Source: Periplaneta americana (lineage: Eukaryota; Arthropoda; Insecta; Blattodea; Blattidae). From it: DNA of 64,000 nucleotides. The notes beneath the pieces were generated by a model. It was given only the letters and a program-made list of their open reading frames with translations. It made no database searches and was not told the DNA's origin. Shown here piece by piece: positions 36,870-48,800 of the stretch (positions are counted from its first letter, which is position 1; every line of letters begins with the position of its first letter). The stretch lies in contig NC_091122.1 of NCBI RefSeq assembly GCF_040183065.1, positions 158,683,455-158,747,454 on the forward strand, given 5' to 3'. The position numbers were made by a program, and so were the translations under genes.

Positions 36870-37199
36870 TAACTCTAGACTACTAAATTGCTGGACTAGT
36901 GCGAATTACAGATATATTTATGTAGTAAAATCCTCTTTATTTCACGTTAAAATAAAATAACGCATCTAAAATAATGTACTAAATAAAATATTAACAAAAA
37001 GATGGAAAATTAGCTGATCTCAGGTTCGAACCTGGGTTCAATTACACCACGGCCTTTGACTTTGTCATTAACTTACAGACACCTATTTCTAGTATATTGG
37101 TTGAATTACTCGTATGTGCTATTATTGGTTTCATGTTTGGTGCCTATTATATTTAATTCTGAATTCTTAAAAAGTAAACAAAAATATGTTTTATGCCAT

Positions 37200-37995
37200 A
37201 TCGTGGCTGCAAAAGGGTATCTGTCGGATACAGGGGGGAGAGCCATTAATCCTTCCCATTGAAGGCTTTAAGGAACCAACCTGGACAAATACCCAATGTC
37301 CCATCCCTACCTTCCCGTGGTGCAGCTGTTAGTAAGCATAATTTTACAAGCTGAACTAAAGGGAGGGGCTACTCATCAATTAGCAATGGTCAGCTTAATG
37401 AGTTAATGACCGAATTTGGTATAATTTTCCTCTATTCAATACCTAATTTCCTCTTTACCCTTTCCTATCCAGTCCTCTGACTGAACTCTTACTTTCTTCG
37501 ACCCCGACGGCATTAGACCATTCGAGGCCTAGGGGTTCATTTCACTTTCCTTCCTCCTCTTTCTACTTTTCTGTTCCTAGTGCTGACCTGCTATGGCACT
37601 AAAATCGTCCTCCATTGGCTTAAGGAGGGAAAAGTGGTGATCAACAAGATCTCCCAGCTAGGTCCAATGGACCCATCGACCAACAGCAGGTGTGGTCCTC
37701 CAGACATTCTGGGGGTTGTGTGTGAATGAAGTAGCCACCAAAACGTTAAAATATGGTGTTCACTTAAATCGGCTACAACTTGCCATTTTCACTCCAATAT
37801 GATATATCAGTCCCCTAACTGCCCATTGTGCAACTCAAACCAAGAAATGGATTCGGAACACCTCAAAATCTGTGCTTCAGTGATTGGCCATGACAATATC
37901 TTTGAAAAATATTGGAGTGCAAGAGGTCAAATGACTTTATTGTCAAACGCCTGGCATTAGAAAACAACATGCCATATTGTTCCTCATTTGTGTAA
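37200..37995 (+). mobile_element. RNase-H LINE, internally deleted
   Basis: From about 37200 a C-rich leader-like segment ('cattagaccattcgagg', 'ggcttaaggagggaaaag') runs to about 37800. It is followed directly by the extreme C-terminus of the LINE protein (YQSPNCPLCNSNQEMDSEHL, FEKYWSARGQM). The same C-terminus occurs at 49216-49422. Everything between leader and tail is missing. That the leader is this LINE's own 5' region is inferred from adjacency. Confidence 0.6.
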
Positions 37996-38261
37996 TTTTA
38001 AATTAATATTTTTATTGTCCTGATGTAAATCATCAAACAAGGTATGGAATAGTCCTCGATTCTGTCTTTCCGAAACTAATGGATGGACTCAAACTCTTCT
38101 TCTATTTTTAAGTCTATTCTTTCTCCATATGAGCAAAATTTCTACGTCCATGTTCACTGGAAGACTGAAAAATTCTCTACAAAAATTTACCAGTGCCACT
38201 AATGCGAGTTCACAGAGCAACTATAGTGCCACTAATTTGGCCTCGTCTGAAGGGACCCTAA

Positions 38262-38600
38262 ATTTTGACATCTCACCTTAATTAACTGTCTTGTAAATAA
38301 GTTTGATGTGCCTATCTTTCACTTCTGCAAAAGTGTCTACTCTGTCTTTGAATTCTGACAGTCTGTTGAAGTTCTACAATAGTTATTTTTCTATAGACAG
38401 CATACTTAGATTCGACAGTCTTGTTTATCATATTATAGTTCCTTAAGTATGTTTTCACCCTTTCTGTGAAACTCTATGCATGATCACTAGAAGCAGAAAT
38501 AAAAGGGACGGATGGACAACAGTAGCTTCAATAATTTTGTGGTTTCTTTGTAAATTTACAAATAGATTTTCCATATTTCTGTACACATTTAAACTCAAAA
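38262..38600. other. No gene recognised
   Basis: AT-rich sequence between the TAA-flanked element and the LINE fragment. Confidence 0.5.
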
Positions 38601-39335
38601 AAGTTTCATATCCATTGTTCAAGAATTAAAACAGAAAATCAATATCCCGAATTTAAAAGAAAACCTACAAATTAAACCAAACCCTTTAACTCTATTAAAT
38701 ATAGAATATAATCTAAATTTAACAGAAGAAATACTGAAATCAGAAGTAAACACTTAAATACTGAAACAATTGTCTTTAGAGACAATTAATATTAAGTACC
38801 CTCCACAAAACTGGCTTCATTTATACACCGACGGATCCTTGATCTCCAGAGAACAATGCCGGTGCAGGTGTTACGTGGTGTCTCTTCTCACTTTATAGAT
38901 CTCTTGGATATGGAACAACAAGTTTTGATGGAGAAATCGTTGCAATAAGTAAAAGTCTCAGGAATCTTCTATGCCACATCAATAAATTTAAAAATGCAGT
39001 TATATTGTCAGACTCCAAAGCAGCTATTCTATCAATAGTCTCTAAACACACACCTTCATCTCAAACAGCAGAAATAACTAAAATGCTCTCTCAATTAATA
39101 TCTCTCAATAAAAGATTTGTATTCCAATGGATACCATTCCATTGTGGAATCCTGGGAAACGAGAATGCGAATGCTTTAGCAAAGAAGGGCAGCACTGCTA
39201 CTTACAGACCTGTTACTAAATCTACGTATTACTCTGTGAAAAGATTTATTAAATCTACATACTTAGACTTTAACAAACAAAATTTGATAACACATAGCAA
39301 AACCAATCATTTTACATTAAAAAATGTCTGAAAAC
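38600..39335 (+). pseudogene. RNase H domain of a LINE (I/LOA/R1-like group)
   Basis: LHLYTDGSLIS (first catalytic Asp), then after a 1-nt shift FDGEIVAISKSLRNLL (Glu), AVILSDSKAAILSI (Asp), and IPFHCGILGNENANALAKKG. The last motif normally holds a catalytic Asp (GNExAD); here it is Asn. The second copy at 48480 keeps GNENVDALAKKG. The frame ends after KRFIKSTYLDFNKQNLITHS. RNase H would remove RNA during reverse transcription. Confidence 0.85.
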
Positions 39336-39624
39336 TAACAGATTACAGATTACTTAGAAAATTTGCTGTCGCTGACGAAAAGAAAAGAGCGGAAAAATAA
39401 GCCATTAATATCTCAGTAGACACGTATTTTTAGTGTCATAAACCACTTGCTAGCAGTATTGAGGCAGTGGGGTTTTGCGTACCAGACCTGCTTCTTTTTC
39501 ACTAGAATTTGGGAAAAAATCGTGTTTCACTTAGACGTACAAAAATTTGTCTTGCTCACCGACTCACTGTGATAGTGAGAGATCTAGTTTCATCGAAGTA
39601 ACTAAAAATTAAAATAAATGAATA
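39336..39624. other. No gene recognised
   Basis: No supported feature. Confidence 0.4.
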
Positions 39625-40306
39625 ATAGTACATTATGCAATGAGCCTATAATGATAGTAATTAAGAAGCGAGTATGGATATTTATGAAACGAGCGCAAGC
39701 GAGTTTCATAATTTTCATACAAGCTTCTTAATTACCATTATAGGTGAGTTTCATACGACTTTTTATGCTAGACCATATTTCTAACTTGAAATTATTCAGA
39801 TGTATACAATTTATTTGTATCTGACAAGATCGGAAGTGACCTTGTTCTAGGTCGTGAATTGTGAAATGTGCGCAGACGCGAAAGTATTGATTTTTTCCGA
39901 GGAACAATAATGTCATTGATCTTGACGCAATCCCATTAAACTTGATATAACCTTGATTACTGAATTCGACATTGAAAAACGAGATGACAAATTGAATTTA
40001 TTTGAATATTATTTACAATTAACATTAATTATTATAGTAACAGAACATAACCTTCTGCGACAGTATTGGATTTCCAGCCTCCGTGACTTTTCGCTAATTC
40101 TCTTTCGATTGCATATCCAAGAATAATCGATACTTGTGGTTTTATAACGGTACAAAGCTGACTTGTCATTGGCTGAACACCTGTAAGCTGAGTTGTCATT
40201 GGCTGAAAACACCTGTACTTTAATGAGTAGGTGTACTTTAATTACATGCATTAAAGGACTGCTACCAGGTGTATAATTACTACATTTCGGCATGGTCGAG
40301 CATAAA
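39625..40306. mobile_element. Palindrome-bearing repeat, copy 1
   Basis: Starts atagtacattatgcaatg and ends ggtcgagcataaa. A two-level hairpin occupies 39640-39745. Its outer stem is 'cctataatgatagtaattaa' with its inverse; its inner stem is ATGAAAC-GAGCGCAAGCGA-GTTTCAT. A second copy is at 51650-52309. The end motif 'gagcataaa' and the internal 'tttatgctagacc' are partly inverse. No coding capacity is evident. Confidence 0.75.
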
Positions 40307-40667
40307 TAAATTATTATTATGCAGCGCACATTCTACTTTACTTCTAGACCTACAGCGAGATAGTATTAAATGTTTTAGAGACATATTACAGGGTTCTCTC
40401 CGTACGCCTCGCTATTGCTCCAGCTGTATGGTAATACTTACGTAACAAGAGTGCATGGCTTACAGAACTCCTCTCCACATTTTGCACAAGCTACAATGCA
40501 TTGAACACAAAGAATCTTCTCACAAAACGTACATCGCCCTTGAACATCTGTTTTTCGCAAGCTGCATCTTTCACAATGAAGTTGTGGTTCTGGCTGAAAG
40601 AAGAAATTTAAATATTAATTTTTTAATCATCTTCGTTAATTTTTCTGACTAAGCAAGTGATAAGTTT
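40307..40667. other. No gene recognised
   Basis: The plus frame at 40455-40652 has no recognisable motif or splice support. Confidence 0.4.
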
Positions 40668-40964
40668 GTATTCTTCACCTGATATAATTAGGAATATTAA
40701 ATCCAGACGTTTCAGATGGGCAGGGCATGTAGGACGTATCGGCGAATCCAGAAATGCATATAGAGTGTTAGTTGAGAGGCCGGAGGGAAAAAGACCTTTA
40801 GGGAGGCCGAGACGTAGATGGGAAGACAATATTAAAATGGATTTGAGGGAGGTGGGACATGATGATAGAGAATGGATTAATCTTGCTCAGGATAGGGACC
40901 AATGGCAGACTTATGTGAGAGCGGAAATGAACCTCTGGGTTCCTTAAAAGCCAGTAAGTAAGTA
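40668..40964 (+). mobile_element. RTE-type LINE 3' fragment (copy 4)
   Basis: Encodes only the C-terminal tail ([40 protein letters not shown], stop at 40945-40947) and the 'agccagtaagtaagtaa' end. Truncated far into the 3' end. Confidence 0.9.
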
Positions 40965-41341
40965 ATAAATACACCTCGGATATTTAGGTACTTAAAAACT
41001 AACTTTTAGGAAGCCAAAATAGGCCGTGAATTTATCAAAACACACACTAAAAATATAGATTTAGGCACCTAAAAATACCATTACAAACAACTAAAATTAC
41101 TATTTTATGCATCTAAAATGTAATTTCTATCCACACAAACGACAGTGACTATAAAAATGCAATTAATTAGTGAATATTAAGCATTACAGTATACAGTGAC
41201 AAAAACAGTAAAAGAATATTGCGGTTAGAAATTTCACTTTTGTTAAGTCTTAAATTATGAATACTAGTATGTAATTTTTAATGAATTCATTGGTCTCATT
41301 GCTCTAAGGCTGCTAATACATATGTGCTCATATTACAATTA

Positions 41342-41971
41342 CTTACAAATGCCTTTAAGGAACCCGGAGGTTCATTGCCGCCCTCACATAAGCCCGCCAT
41401 CGATCCCTATCCTGTGCAAGATTAATCCAGTCTCTATCATCATATCCCACCTTCCTCATATCCATTTTAATATTATCCTCCTATCAACGTCTCGGCCTCC
41501 CCAAAGGTCTTTTTCCCTCCGGCTTACCAACTAAGACTCTATATGCATTTCTGGATTCGCCCATATGTGCTACATGTCCTGCCCACCTCAAACGTCTGGA
41601 TTTAATGTTCCTAATTATGACAGGTGAAGAATACAATGTGTGCAAATCTGTGTTGTGTAACTTTCTCCATTCTCCTGTAACTTCATCTCTCTTAGCCTCA
41701 AATATTTTCTCAAACACCCTTAATCTTTGTTCCTCTCTCAAAGTGAGAGTCCAAGTTTCACAACCATATAGAACAACCGGTAATACCTAACTTTTATAAA
41801 TTCTAACTTTAAGATTTTTTGACAGCAGACTAGAGGACAAAAGCTTCTCAACCGAATAATAACAGGCATTTCCCATATTTCTTCTGCGTTTAATTTCCTC
41901 CCGAGTGTCATTTATATTTGTTACTGTTGCTCCAAGATATTTGAATTTTTCCACTTCTTCAAAGGATAAGT
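41342..41971 (-). mobile_element. RTE-type LINE 3' fragment (copy 5)
   Basis: Minus-strand RT tail with small indels (about 41705 and 41787) that break the frame. The target duplication CTCATATTACAATTA is perfect over 15 bp (41327-41341, 41972-41986). The 3' tail is degenerate (cttacaaatgcc). Confidence 0.93.
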
Positions 41972-42468
41972 CTCATATTACAATTAAATTAATTCATTTA
42001 ACAATAAATTTACAATTAATACATTATTCATAATTGGCATTGCAATACATAATGTTTTTCTCTAATTTTCTATTGTGAAACTTTGCCTTTTCTTAGACAG
42101 AATAATTTTCTAAGCAAAAAAAAAATTCTTCCCAATGATACCGAAGCAATGGATACATATTTAAATTTAGCAATATTTGCCATGCTGATTTTTATAGGAA
42201 GAACTACATTCTCCCGATTCATCACATTTCTACTGACTGCTCAAGTGCTCAACAAAATCAGACACCTTCCACGAATTTCAACATTCCAAGAAGACGAAAC
42301 ACAAATGAAAGGTAATACAAACGTAAGTACAATGTAGTGCTAAGATACTGATGACTAAGCTGGATTTCAAGGAGGTTTTATTAAAACCTTAACATTCCTA
42401 TATGTACTAATGCAGAGTTGCAAGAATTTCCACTAACGTTAATGATTCGCTAAAGAGTTAGAGAACTC

Positions 42469-42640
42469 AATGGTTCCTAAACTTTTCCAAGACGCGACCC
42501 ACTTCTGAAGAGACTTTTGTTTGTGACCTCGCACTAAAGTACCGGTACTTAACCCCACTGAAAAAATAGAAATCCTGTGAAAGAAATAAAGATAATTTTA
42601 TTTAAAACCCAACTTGTAATGTATCAGTACTGCAAGATGA
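42469..42640 (+). mobile_element. Possible hAT end fragment
   Basis: 'caatggttcctaaacttttc' followed by 'caagacgcgaccc' resembles a common hAT terminus (CAGTGGTTCCCAAACTTTTT). No matching right end was found before or after the adjacent satellite element, so this is a one-ended call. Confidence 0.35.
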
Positions 42641-42649
42641 GATTTACTA

Positions 42650-43917
42650 TAGGATATCGCTTAATTTTCGTCAAGTTGGACAAACTATGTCACAATATAG
42701 CGCCAATGACGTCACAACGCAGTGACGTCACAACATGGCCGACGTAAACCAAAACAGTAAATAAATAAATCTAAAAAAAATTTTAAAAATAAATTGACGA
42801 TATCCCATTCTACAATATAACCCAACCGCTCTTATCCAAAATACGATATCACCAAAACAATTCACGATATCCCATACTGGAACAGAGCCCATCCGCTCTT
42901 ATCCAAAATACGATATCGCCAAAACAATTCACGATATCCCATTCTGGAACAGAGCCCATCCGCTCTTATCCAAAATAGTATATCAGCAAAACAATATCAC
43001 AATATCCCATTCTGAAATATAACCCATCCGCTGTTATCCAAAATACGATATCACCAATACAATTCACGATATCCCATTACGGAATATAACCCATCCACTC
43101 TTATCCAAAATACGATATCACCAAAACAATTCACGATATCCCATACTGGAACAGAGCCCATCCGCTCTTATTCAAAATAGGATATCAGCAAACCAATATC
43201 ACAACATCCCATTCTGAAATATAAACCATCCGCTCTTATCCAAAATACGATATCACCAAATCAATTACAAACATCCCATCCTCGAATATAACGCACCCCC
43301 TCTTATCCAGAATAGAATATCAGCAAAACAATTTCAAAACATATATTCATCTCATGTCACTAAAATATCACCTCAACGATCATCATCAGGGTTTGCAGCC
43401 CCGATATCCCACTTTTTGCATCATGTGCTACATGTCAGATCATCATCGGGGCTTGCAGTCCCGATACCCCACTTCTATTGGTGATATCGTATTTTGGATA
43501 AGAGCGCAATTTTAAACCCCAAATAAAAACATTAAAAAGAAACAACAAACAGATCCACACACACACCCATATATACAAAACCAACAAAAATAAAAACATA
43601 TATCTACAATAAATAAATTAAACATTATCCTCGATACATAATTATTACCCTAGCAAACGAGGAAAACCCATCCTTATAAAAAACAAATAAAACGCTCACC
43701 ATCCAAACCTTCTTTTTATCCTCTCAGATCCAAACACATCCTTAACCGGTACGCCATTCGAACCTCATGAATACCACCACGAACAAAATTTAAAAATCTA
43801 CCAACCTAACCACTTCCATCCAAAAAGTGACGTCATCAAGTGACGTCGTAATATCACTTCACTCCATTCTACAATCTAGCCAACATAAATTCTCATGAAA
43901 ACAATAACGATATCCTA
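42650..43917. mobile_element. TIR-bounded satellite element (copy 2)
   Basis: Ends TAGGATATCG and CGATATCCTA with TA on both sides (42648-42649, 43918-43919). The left shoulder ('cttaattttcgtcaagttgg', 'acatggccgacgtaaacc') and right shoulder ('aatctagccaacataaattc') are shared with 51-1171. The interior is different: a 67-bp tandem array, a segment with two 'catcatc(a/g)gg...gcagyccgat' repeats, and an inverted array monomer at 43476-43505. No coding region. Confidence 0.75.
42794..43345. repeat. 67-68-bp tandem repeat, about 8 units
   Basis: The unit contains ccgctcttatccaaaatacg, atatcaccaaaacaatt, and cacgatatcccattctgg. 'ccgct' recurs at 42826, 42893, 42960 and 43028. Units vary more than those of the 57-bp array. 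The motif GATATC that also forms the element's ends recurs in every unit. Confidence 0.9.
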
Positions 43918-43919
43918 TA

Positions 43920-44589
43920 ATCATGTAAACCCGAAATCGGTATATCCAATTTCATTTTCCAATTCTCTTTGACTTCTTAGTCTGACCTTCCTTACTGATA
44001 TATTATTCGAATACTTAACGCTTTTTATGGTAGTTTGCAAGGTTAAGATGTTAACACACTGTAATAGCAGTCACACAAAAAATCGACGGATTTGTAAGGA
44101 AACTTAATTACTGGTCGACATCATTTGACAAAAGTAATTTCATTCATTACGGTGTAGGCCTACTAAAGAACTCGTGGAAAATGTCGCTACACAGACATAC
44201 CGCATGATACGATAAATACAGTAGGTAAGCTTACCGACCGGTATGTGATAGCAAGCAATCATTATTGAGTAATAAGATGGGTCAGAGTGAAATCACACCA
44301 TATCTTTTGGCATGTTTCTTGAAGTTCACAATTTCACTGTAGTTTTATAGGCCACATTTCTCTATTTGTTACTTTCTATTAAAAATTTATTCATCCAAAA
44401 ACGCAAAAAAAATATTAAATTGTCCTATAAAATGCTAAATGTGATTTATAAAGTGCTGAATTTTTCATTTTCAGTTGCTAAGATTTATTTATCATCTCTA
44501 TTTATTGATCAGAACTGTTTGCAACAATAAAGGAGATTAAAACTGGAAAAGTGTTCCTCTTCTAGCATCTACAATATACGATACCATAC
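43920..44589. other. No feature established
   Basis: Would lie in an intron of the minus-strand gene at 44590-45195 if that gene continues leftward. No further exon was recognised. Confidence 0.4.
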
Positions 44590-45195
44590 CTTAATTATTC
44601 CATTTGACTTCAGCTGGCAGTGATTACCCAGAAACATTTGCTTGTAATTCTGTTTCAAAACAACAGAACTCTGTACGTCACTGGATGTAATTTGTGAGTC
44701 GTCAGTACTGAAAGCTCTTTTGGCTCCATTAAATAACATTTTAAGAGTCTTATCTGAAACCAATAAACACATACACCTAACTTATAGTACGAGAAATAAT
44801 TAGATAAAAGAAATCTGTTCATAAATGTTGTGGTCGCAAAAGGACCCAACAGTTATGCGACCTAAAGTAAATCATAAAAAATAAAAATTTAAGTGTACAT
44901 AGGTATGGATATGGCACTGACATTTTATTGATTTCAGTTTTAAAATTTCTGATTCCACACAATAGACCTAATAAGAAACAGCTTCAGAATTCCATTGTAA
45001 TCAAATTGTTTCTTTAGAGTGTTAATGTTTATAATAAAATGACTGTAGTTAGCCCTTTACCATTCAATACATTTTATATTTTTACTTACCGTACACTGAT
45101 TTCATGTTGTCTCCATGGTAGGCTTCCTTCTCGCTAATGTGTATTTTAGTCTGAGGGATTAAATCACAATCGAAGGGGCAGATTCTCTTTGGCAT
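44590..45195 (-). CDS. Unrecognised gene, first two exons (partial)
   Basis: Minus strand. Exon 1 is 45195-45090: ATG, then 35 codons plus 1 nt (MPKRICPFDCDLIPQTKIHI...), ending at a GTAAGT donor. Exon 2 is 44753-44590: it follows a TTGGTTTCAG acceptor and reads in phase for 55 codons (DKTLKMLFNGAKRAF...CQLKSNGIIK), then a GTATGG donor. Joined, they give 90 residues without a stop. The remaining exons were not found. There is no signal peptide, membrane segment or known domain; the N-terminus has two Cys (CPFDC). The evidence is the phase-consistent splice pair and the head-to-head position with eIF4E2. It could be a chance ORF pair; transcript data would settle it. Confidence 0.5.
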
Positions 45196-45824
45196 TATAA
45201 AATACGTACATAAACTATTAACACTAAAATACAGCTGTTCCTGTTACTACACATCAATGTGTTACGAAAATGTAAACATAACGAAGTACCAACTTAAACG
45301 AAATGCCGCCAAAAGCATGGCCTACATTACTGTATAAGAACCTCTCTTGCACATACATGCTCAGGAAACATTTCCAGTAGGGGTGTCAGTTTATTGTAAC
45401 AGTATTCCACTCAACAGCCTTATTCTTAATATATATATATCACAGCTCGCGAAATAATACTAAAGGCTCCCCAAATGAAGTAGTCATATGCGCATCTACT
45501 GAAGTAATATTGAATTATGCAAACCTAGTTTAATCTAATTTCCCGGCGTTATACAGAATAGTATCCTAGATCTAGGACAATATACAGCACAGTCTATAAC
45601 AATGTAGGCTATGGCCACATATTGGGTGCGATTTTTCTGCCATCTTTTGGAAGAGATACAGATTGCTCTCCAGTTAGTGTAATCTGGCAACAGTGCTAAA
45701 GAACGAAAGGGAGGGGTGGAAGGTAACAAACTTACGGAACTAAGGAGAACATAGTTACAAACGGGGTATATTTTTATAAGTATTTTATTTTCGAGGTTTT
45801 AAAGTCACTTGAATTTTATACAAT
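45196..45824. promoter_or_regulatory. Candidate bidirectional promoter interval
   Basis: 629 bp between the start codons of the minus-strand gene and eIF4E2. Holds a short TA run (45431-45440) and no recognised transposon, in contrast with most of the window. No specific core promoter element is called with confidence; the shared-promoter role is inference from the divergent layout. Confidence 0.4.
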
Positions 45825-48800
45825 ATGTCAAACAAATTTGATGCGTAAGTTTATTCTCTAATATTTATAATACCTTTCCTGCGTTAAATGTTGGTCTAAG
45901 TGATTTCGACGTTTAAAAATGAAGCTTCGGGGACTAACCTATAAGGTGGGCACTGATTTACTGGAGAATAAGTGGTTCGTCTAGGAGTCTGTTGTATTCT
46001 TCGTTATGCTGTTGATTTACGCGTATCAATAACTACCATCTTATGAATTCATGTTTTGTGTAAAGTTGAAACATTGTGATTTAGCAAATGTTGCCTGGAA
46101 TGCTTCATGTGCGATGCCTTTTATTTCCAATAAGATTGACATTTCGTAATTAAGCCTTAATTAAATTTAACAATTTCATTTATAATTGGGAAACGTTCTG
46201 TGTTATTTGTTACTCCACGAACTGAAGAGTAGTAGTGAACAGTGTTTCGACGTTTAGGATTTTCACGTTAGGCCTAAATCGAGAAAACAAGTTTCTTAAA
46301 AAAAAAAAAAAAACACGATCGTGTTGTATGGTCTTCTCAAGGGTTTTCCAAAAATGTTATCCTACCTTACATTACCGGTGAGAGGAAATGACGTCATCTT
46401 GGCCAGATATGCCAACATACACACATGCATATGGTAGTAATGACTGCAGCAGTTTCATAAAACAATCATTTTATATCAAACAGTGTTATCTTCAATTTTA
46501 ATGTACCATAATGCTGCATGCACTTTCAAATGGGTATGTTCAAATTTTAAACTTTAATTAATGTACATTTAAATTGGTGATTTTGATTTCTTACGTCTCA
46601 AAATCCAAAAAAATGGTTACATTGTTAGAAAATGAAACAAAAAACTTGTGAGACTGCAACAATAAGAGTTACAGAACATTTGGAATTTATAAATACATAC
46701 TGAGTTTTATATAGGTTACATCTATGAGAGAATGGACTAAGTAGTTTCTTGTAAGATTATAACTTCATTGAAATTGGGGTCAAGTATATACGCATTTGAA
46801 GTAACATTGAATTTCTGTTAGTAGCATGGTAAGCTATCTTAATATTTTTCCTGAAAAATTATTTTAATATAACTTTAACATTTTAAACCTAGACCGTGTT
46901 AAGTTCAGAGTTACAAGATAATTCGCAATGAGAGAATTTAGGATCCAAAAATGGAGAACAAAGATGTTACTGTAAACTGATATTAAATTTATGCCTTAAA
47001 TTCATTAATATAATAGCGTGTCCGATTAAAGGGTGGAGGGAAAACAAAACTCTAACTCGAAAAGCACAATTCTTTTTATTGCTAACACAGCGTTTCAAAA
47101 TTAGGCCTTCATTAGCCCAATTATTTTTTACTAAGTACCTAAGGATCCCTTTTAAATTAGTGCTTTTACAGTGATTATATTGCGAACAAGAATTGGATTT
47201 TAACCTAGTCTTAACGTTGGAGATAGCCTATTAAATCTGAACACAAGGTTGAAACTCCCATATTCTTCACAATTTTTGGTTTCTGTAACAATAGGTATAC
47301 AGCACTCATTTTAATAAACTACAAATTTGAAAGCTTTCAAGTAGCAGGGTCAAAGTTACGTATTAAGTAATGGAAAAACCTAAATGCTGTATACTTAATT
47401 AAGATCCTGACACATAGTTTTAAAATAGTTTAACAAAAATGTTATTTTTTAAATTTTACGTGTTATTTTGTTCAGGTTGAAAAGCAGCGATGACAGTGGA
47501 GAAGAAGAAATTAGCAATAAAGACCTCCAGAATTCAGAAAAGGAGTCGTTAGTAAGTTGATGCTTTTAAAATACTAAATATGCAAAATTCTGTCTCTCCC
47601 GGGAATCTGCTCATTCAGTAGCACAGCAAGTGGACCATTATGTATTACTGATATTGACTTTCATTAAGTTAATTGGGTTATGCTTTAACCTTAGCAGTTA
47701 CAGAAATTCTAATCATCATCACGTCTCTTTAAATTCTTACCTTATATTGCTGGAATTTTTCAGTTATTCTTTCAAGCAAATGCATAATAATATAATATTA
47801 TTGTCTTACATTTCCTTAATCTTCCATAATGTTCAGTTACAGTGTTCCCAAAGGAATTGATTAAAAAATAACTAACGAGGGAAAGTATCAGGTTGGGAAA
47901 TAAAATATATAATTATGTTATGTTTCAGGCACCAATAGAGGTTCCAGCAGGTGAACACAAGTTGCAGTATGCGTATTGGCTGTGGTTCAGTCGACGATCG
48001 CCAGGGAAACAAGCCTCTCTACAGAATTATGATCAAAACCTGAAGTTAATCGGAAGGTTTGCGTCTGTGGAGCAATTTTGGGCCTTATATGGCCATTTAG
48101 TAAGGCCATCGGACTTACAAAGTCACAGTGACTTCCATTTATTTAAAGTTGGAATAAAACCAATGTGGGAGGTATGTAATATAACAGACATACAGTTAGA
48201 AAAAAGACCTGTTATTTCTATGATATATTTTATTATACAGTAAAACCTTGATAAGCTGAACTTCGTTTAATCTGACAGGAAAAAAAAAAAAAAAAAAAAA
48301 AGTTTCGAAAAATTAAAGAACCTTGTTTTAAGACTTGCTTAATATCCCAAAAGAATATAGACTTGTACTTCAAACTAACTTCCGCAGCAAGTTTCGCCTC
48401 AAACAGCAGAAATAACTAAAATGCTCTCTCAATTAATATCACTCAATAAAAGAATTGTATTCCAATGGATAACATCCCACAGTGGAATCCTGGGAAACGA
48501 GAATGTGGATGCTTTAGCAAAGAAGGGCAGCACTGCTACTTACAGACCTGTTACTAAATCTACGTATTACTCTGTGAAAAGATTTATTAAATCTACATAC
48601 TTAGACTTCTTACTTACTTACTGGCTTTTAAGGAACCCAGAGGGTCATTGCCGCCCTCACATAAGCCCACCATTGGTCCCTATTCTGAGCAAGATTAATC
48701 CATTCTCTATCATCATATCCGACCTCCCTCAAATCCATTTTAATATTATCTTCCCACCTATGTCTCGGCCTCCCTAAAGGTCTTTTTCCCTCTGGTCTCC

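Larger units (their letters stand above)
36572..38258. mobile_element. TAA-flanked TIR element (Harbinger-like), composite
   Basis: The left end GTGTTCCTTCAAACGAAGCC and the right end inverted GGGTCCCTTCAGACGAGGCC are imperfect inverses that continue into 'ttagtggca'. TAA lies on both sides (36569-36571, 38259-38261). The interior contains an (AAT)n tract and a deleted LINE (37200-37995). No transposase was found. Confidence 0.7.

Noticed and set aside
37019-37042. tRNA B-box-like 'caggttcgaacctggg'
   Set aside because: It is a short palindrome without an A box or SINE body.
42083-42337. 84-codon plus frame with a hydrophobic stretch (YLNLAIFAMLIFIG)
   Set aside because: No family recognised, no splice or promoter support; may be chance in AT-rich DNA.
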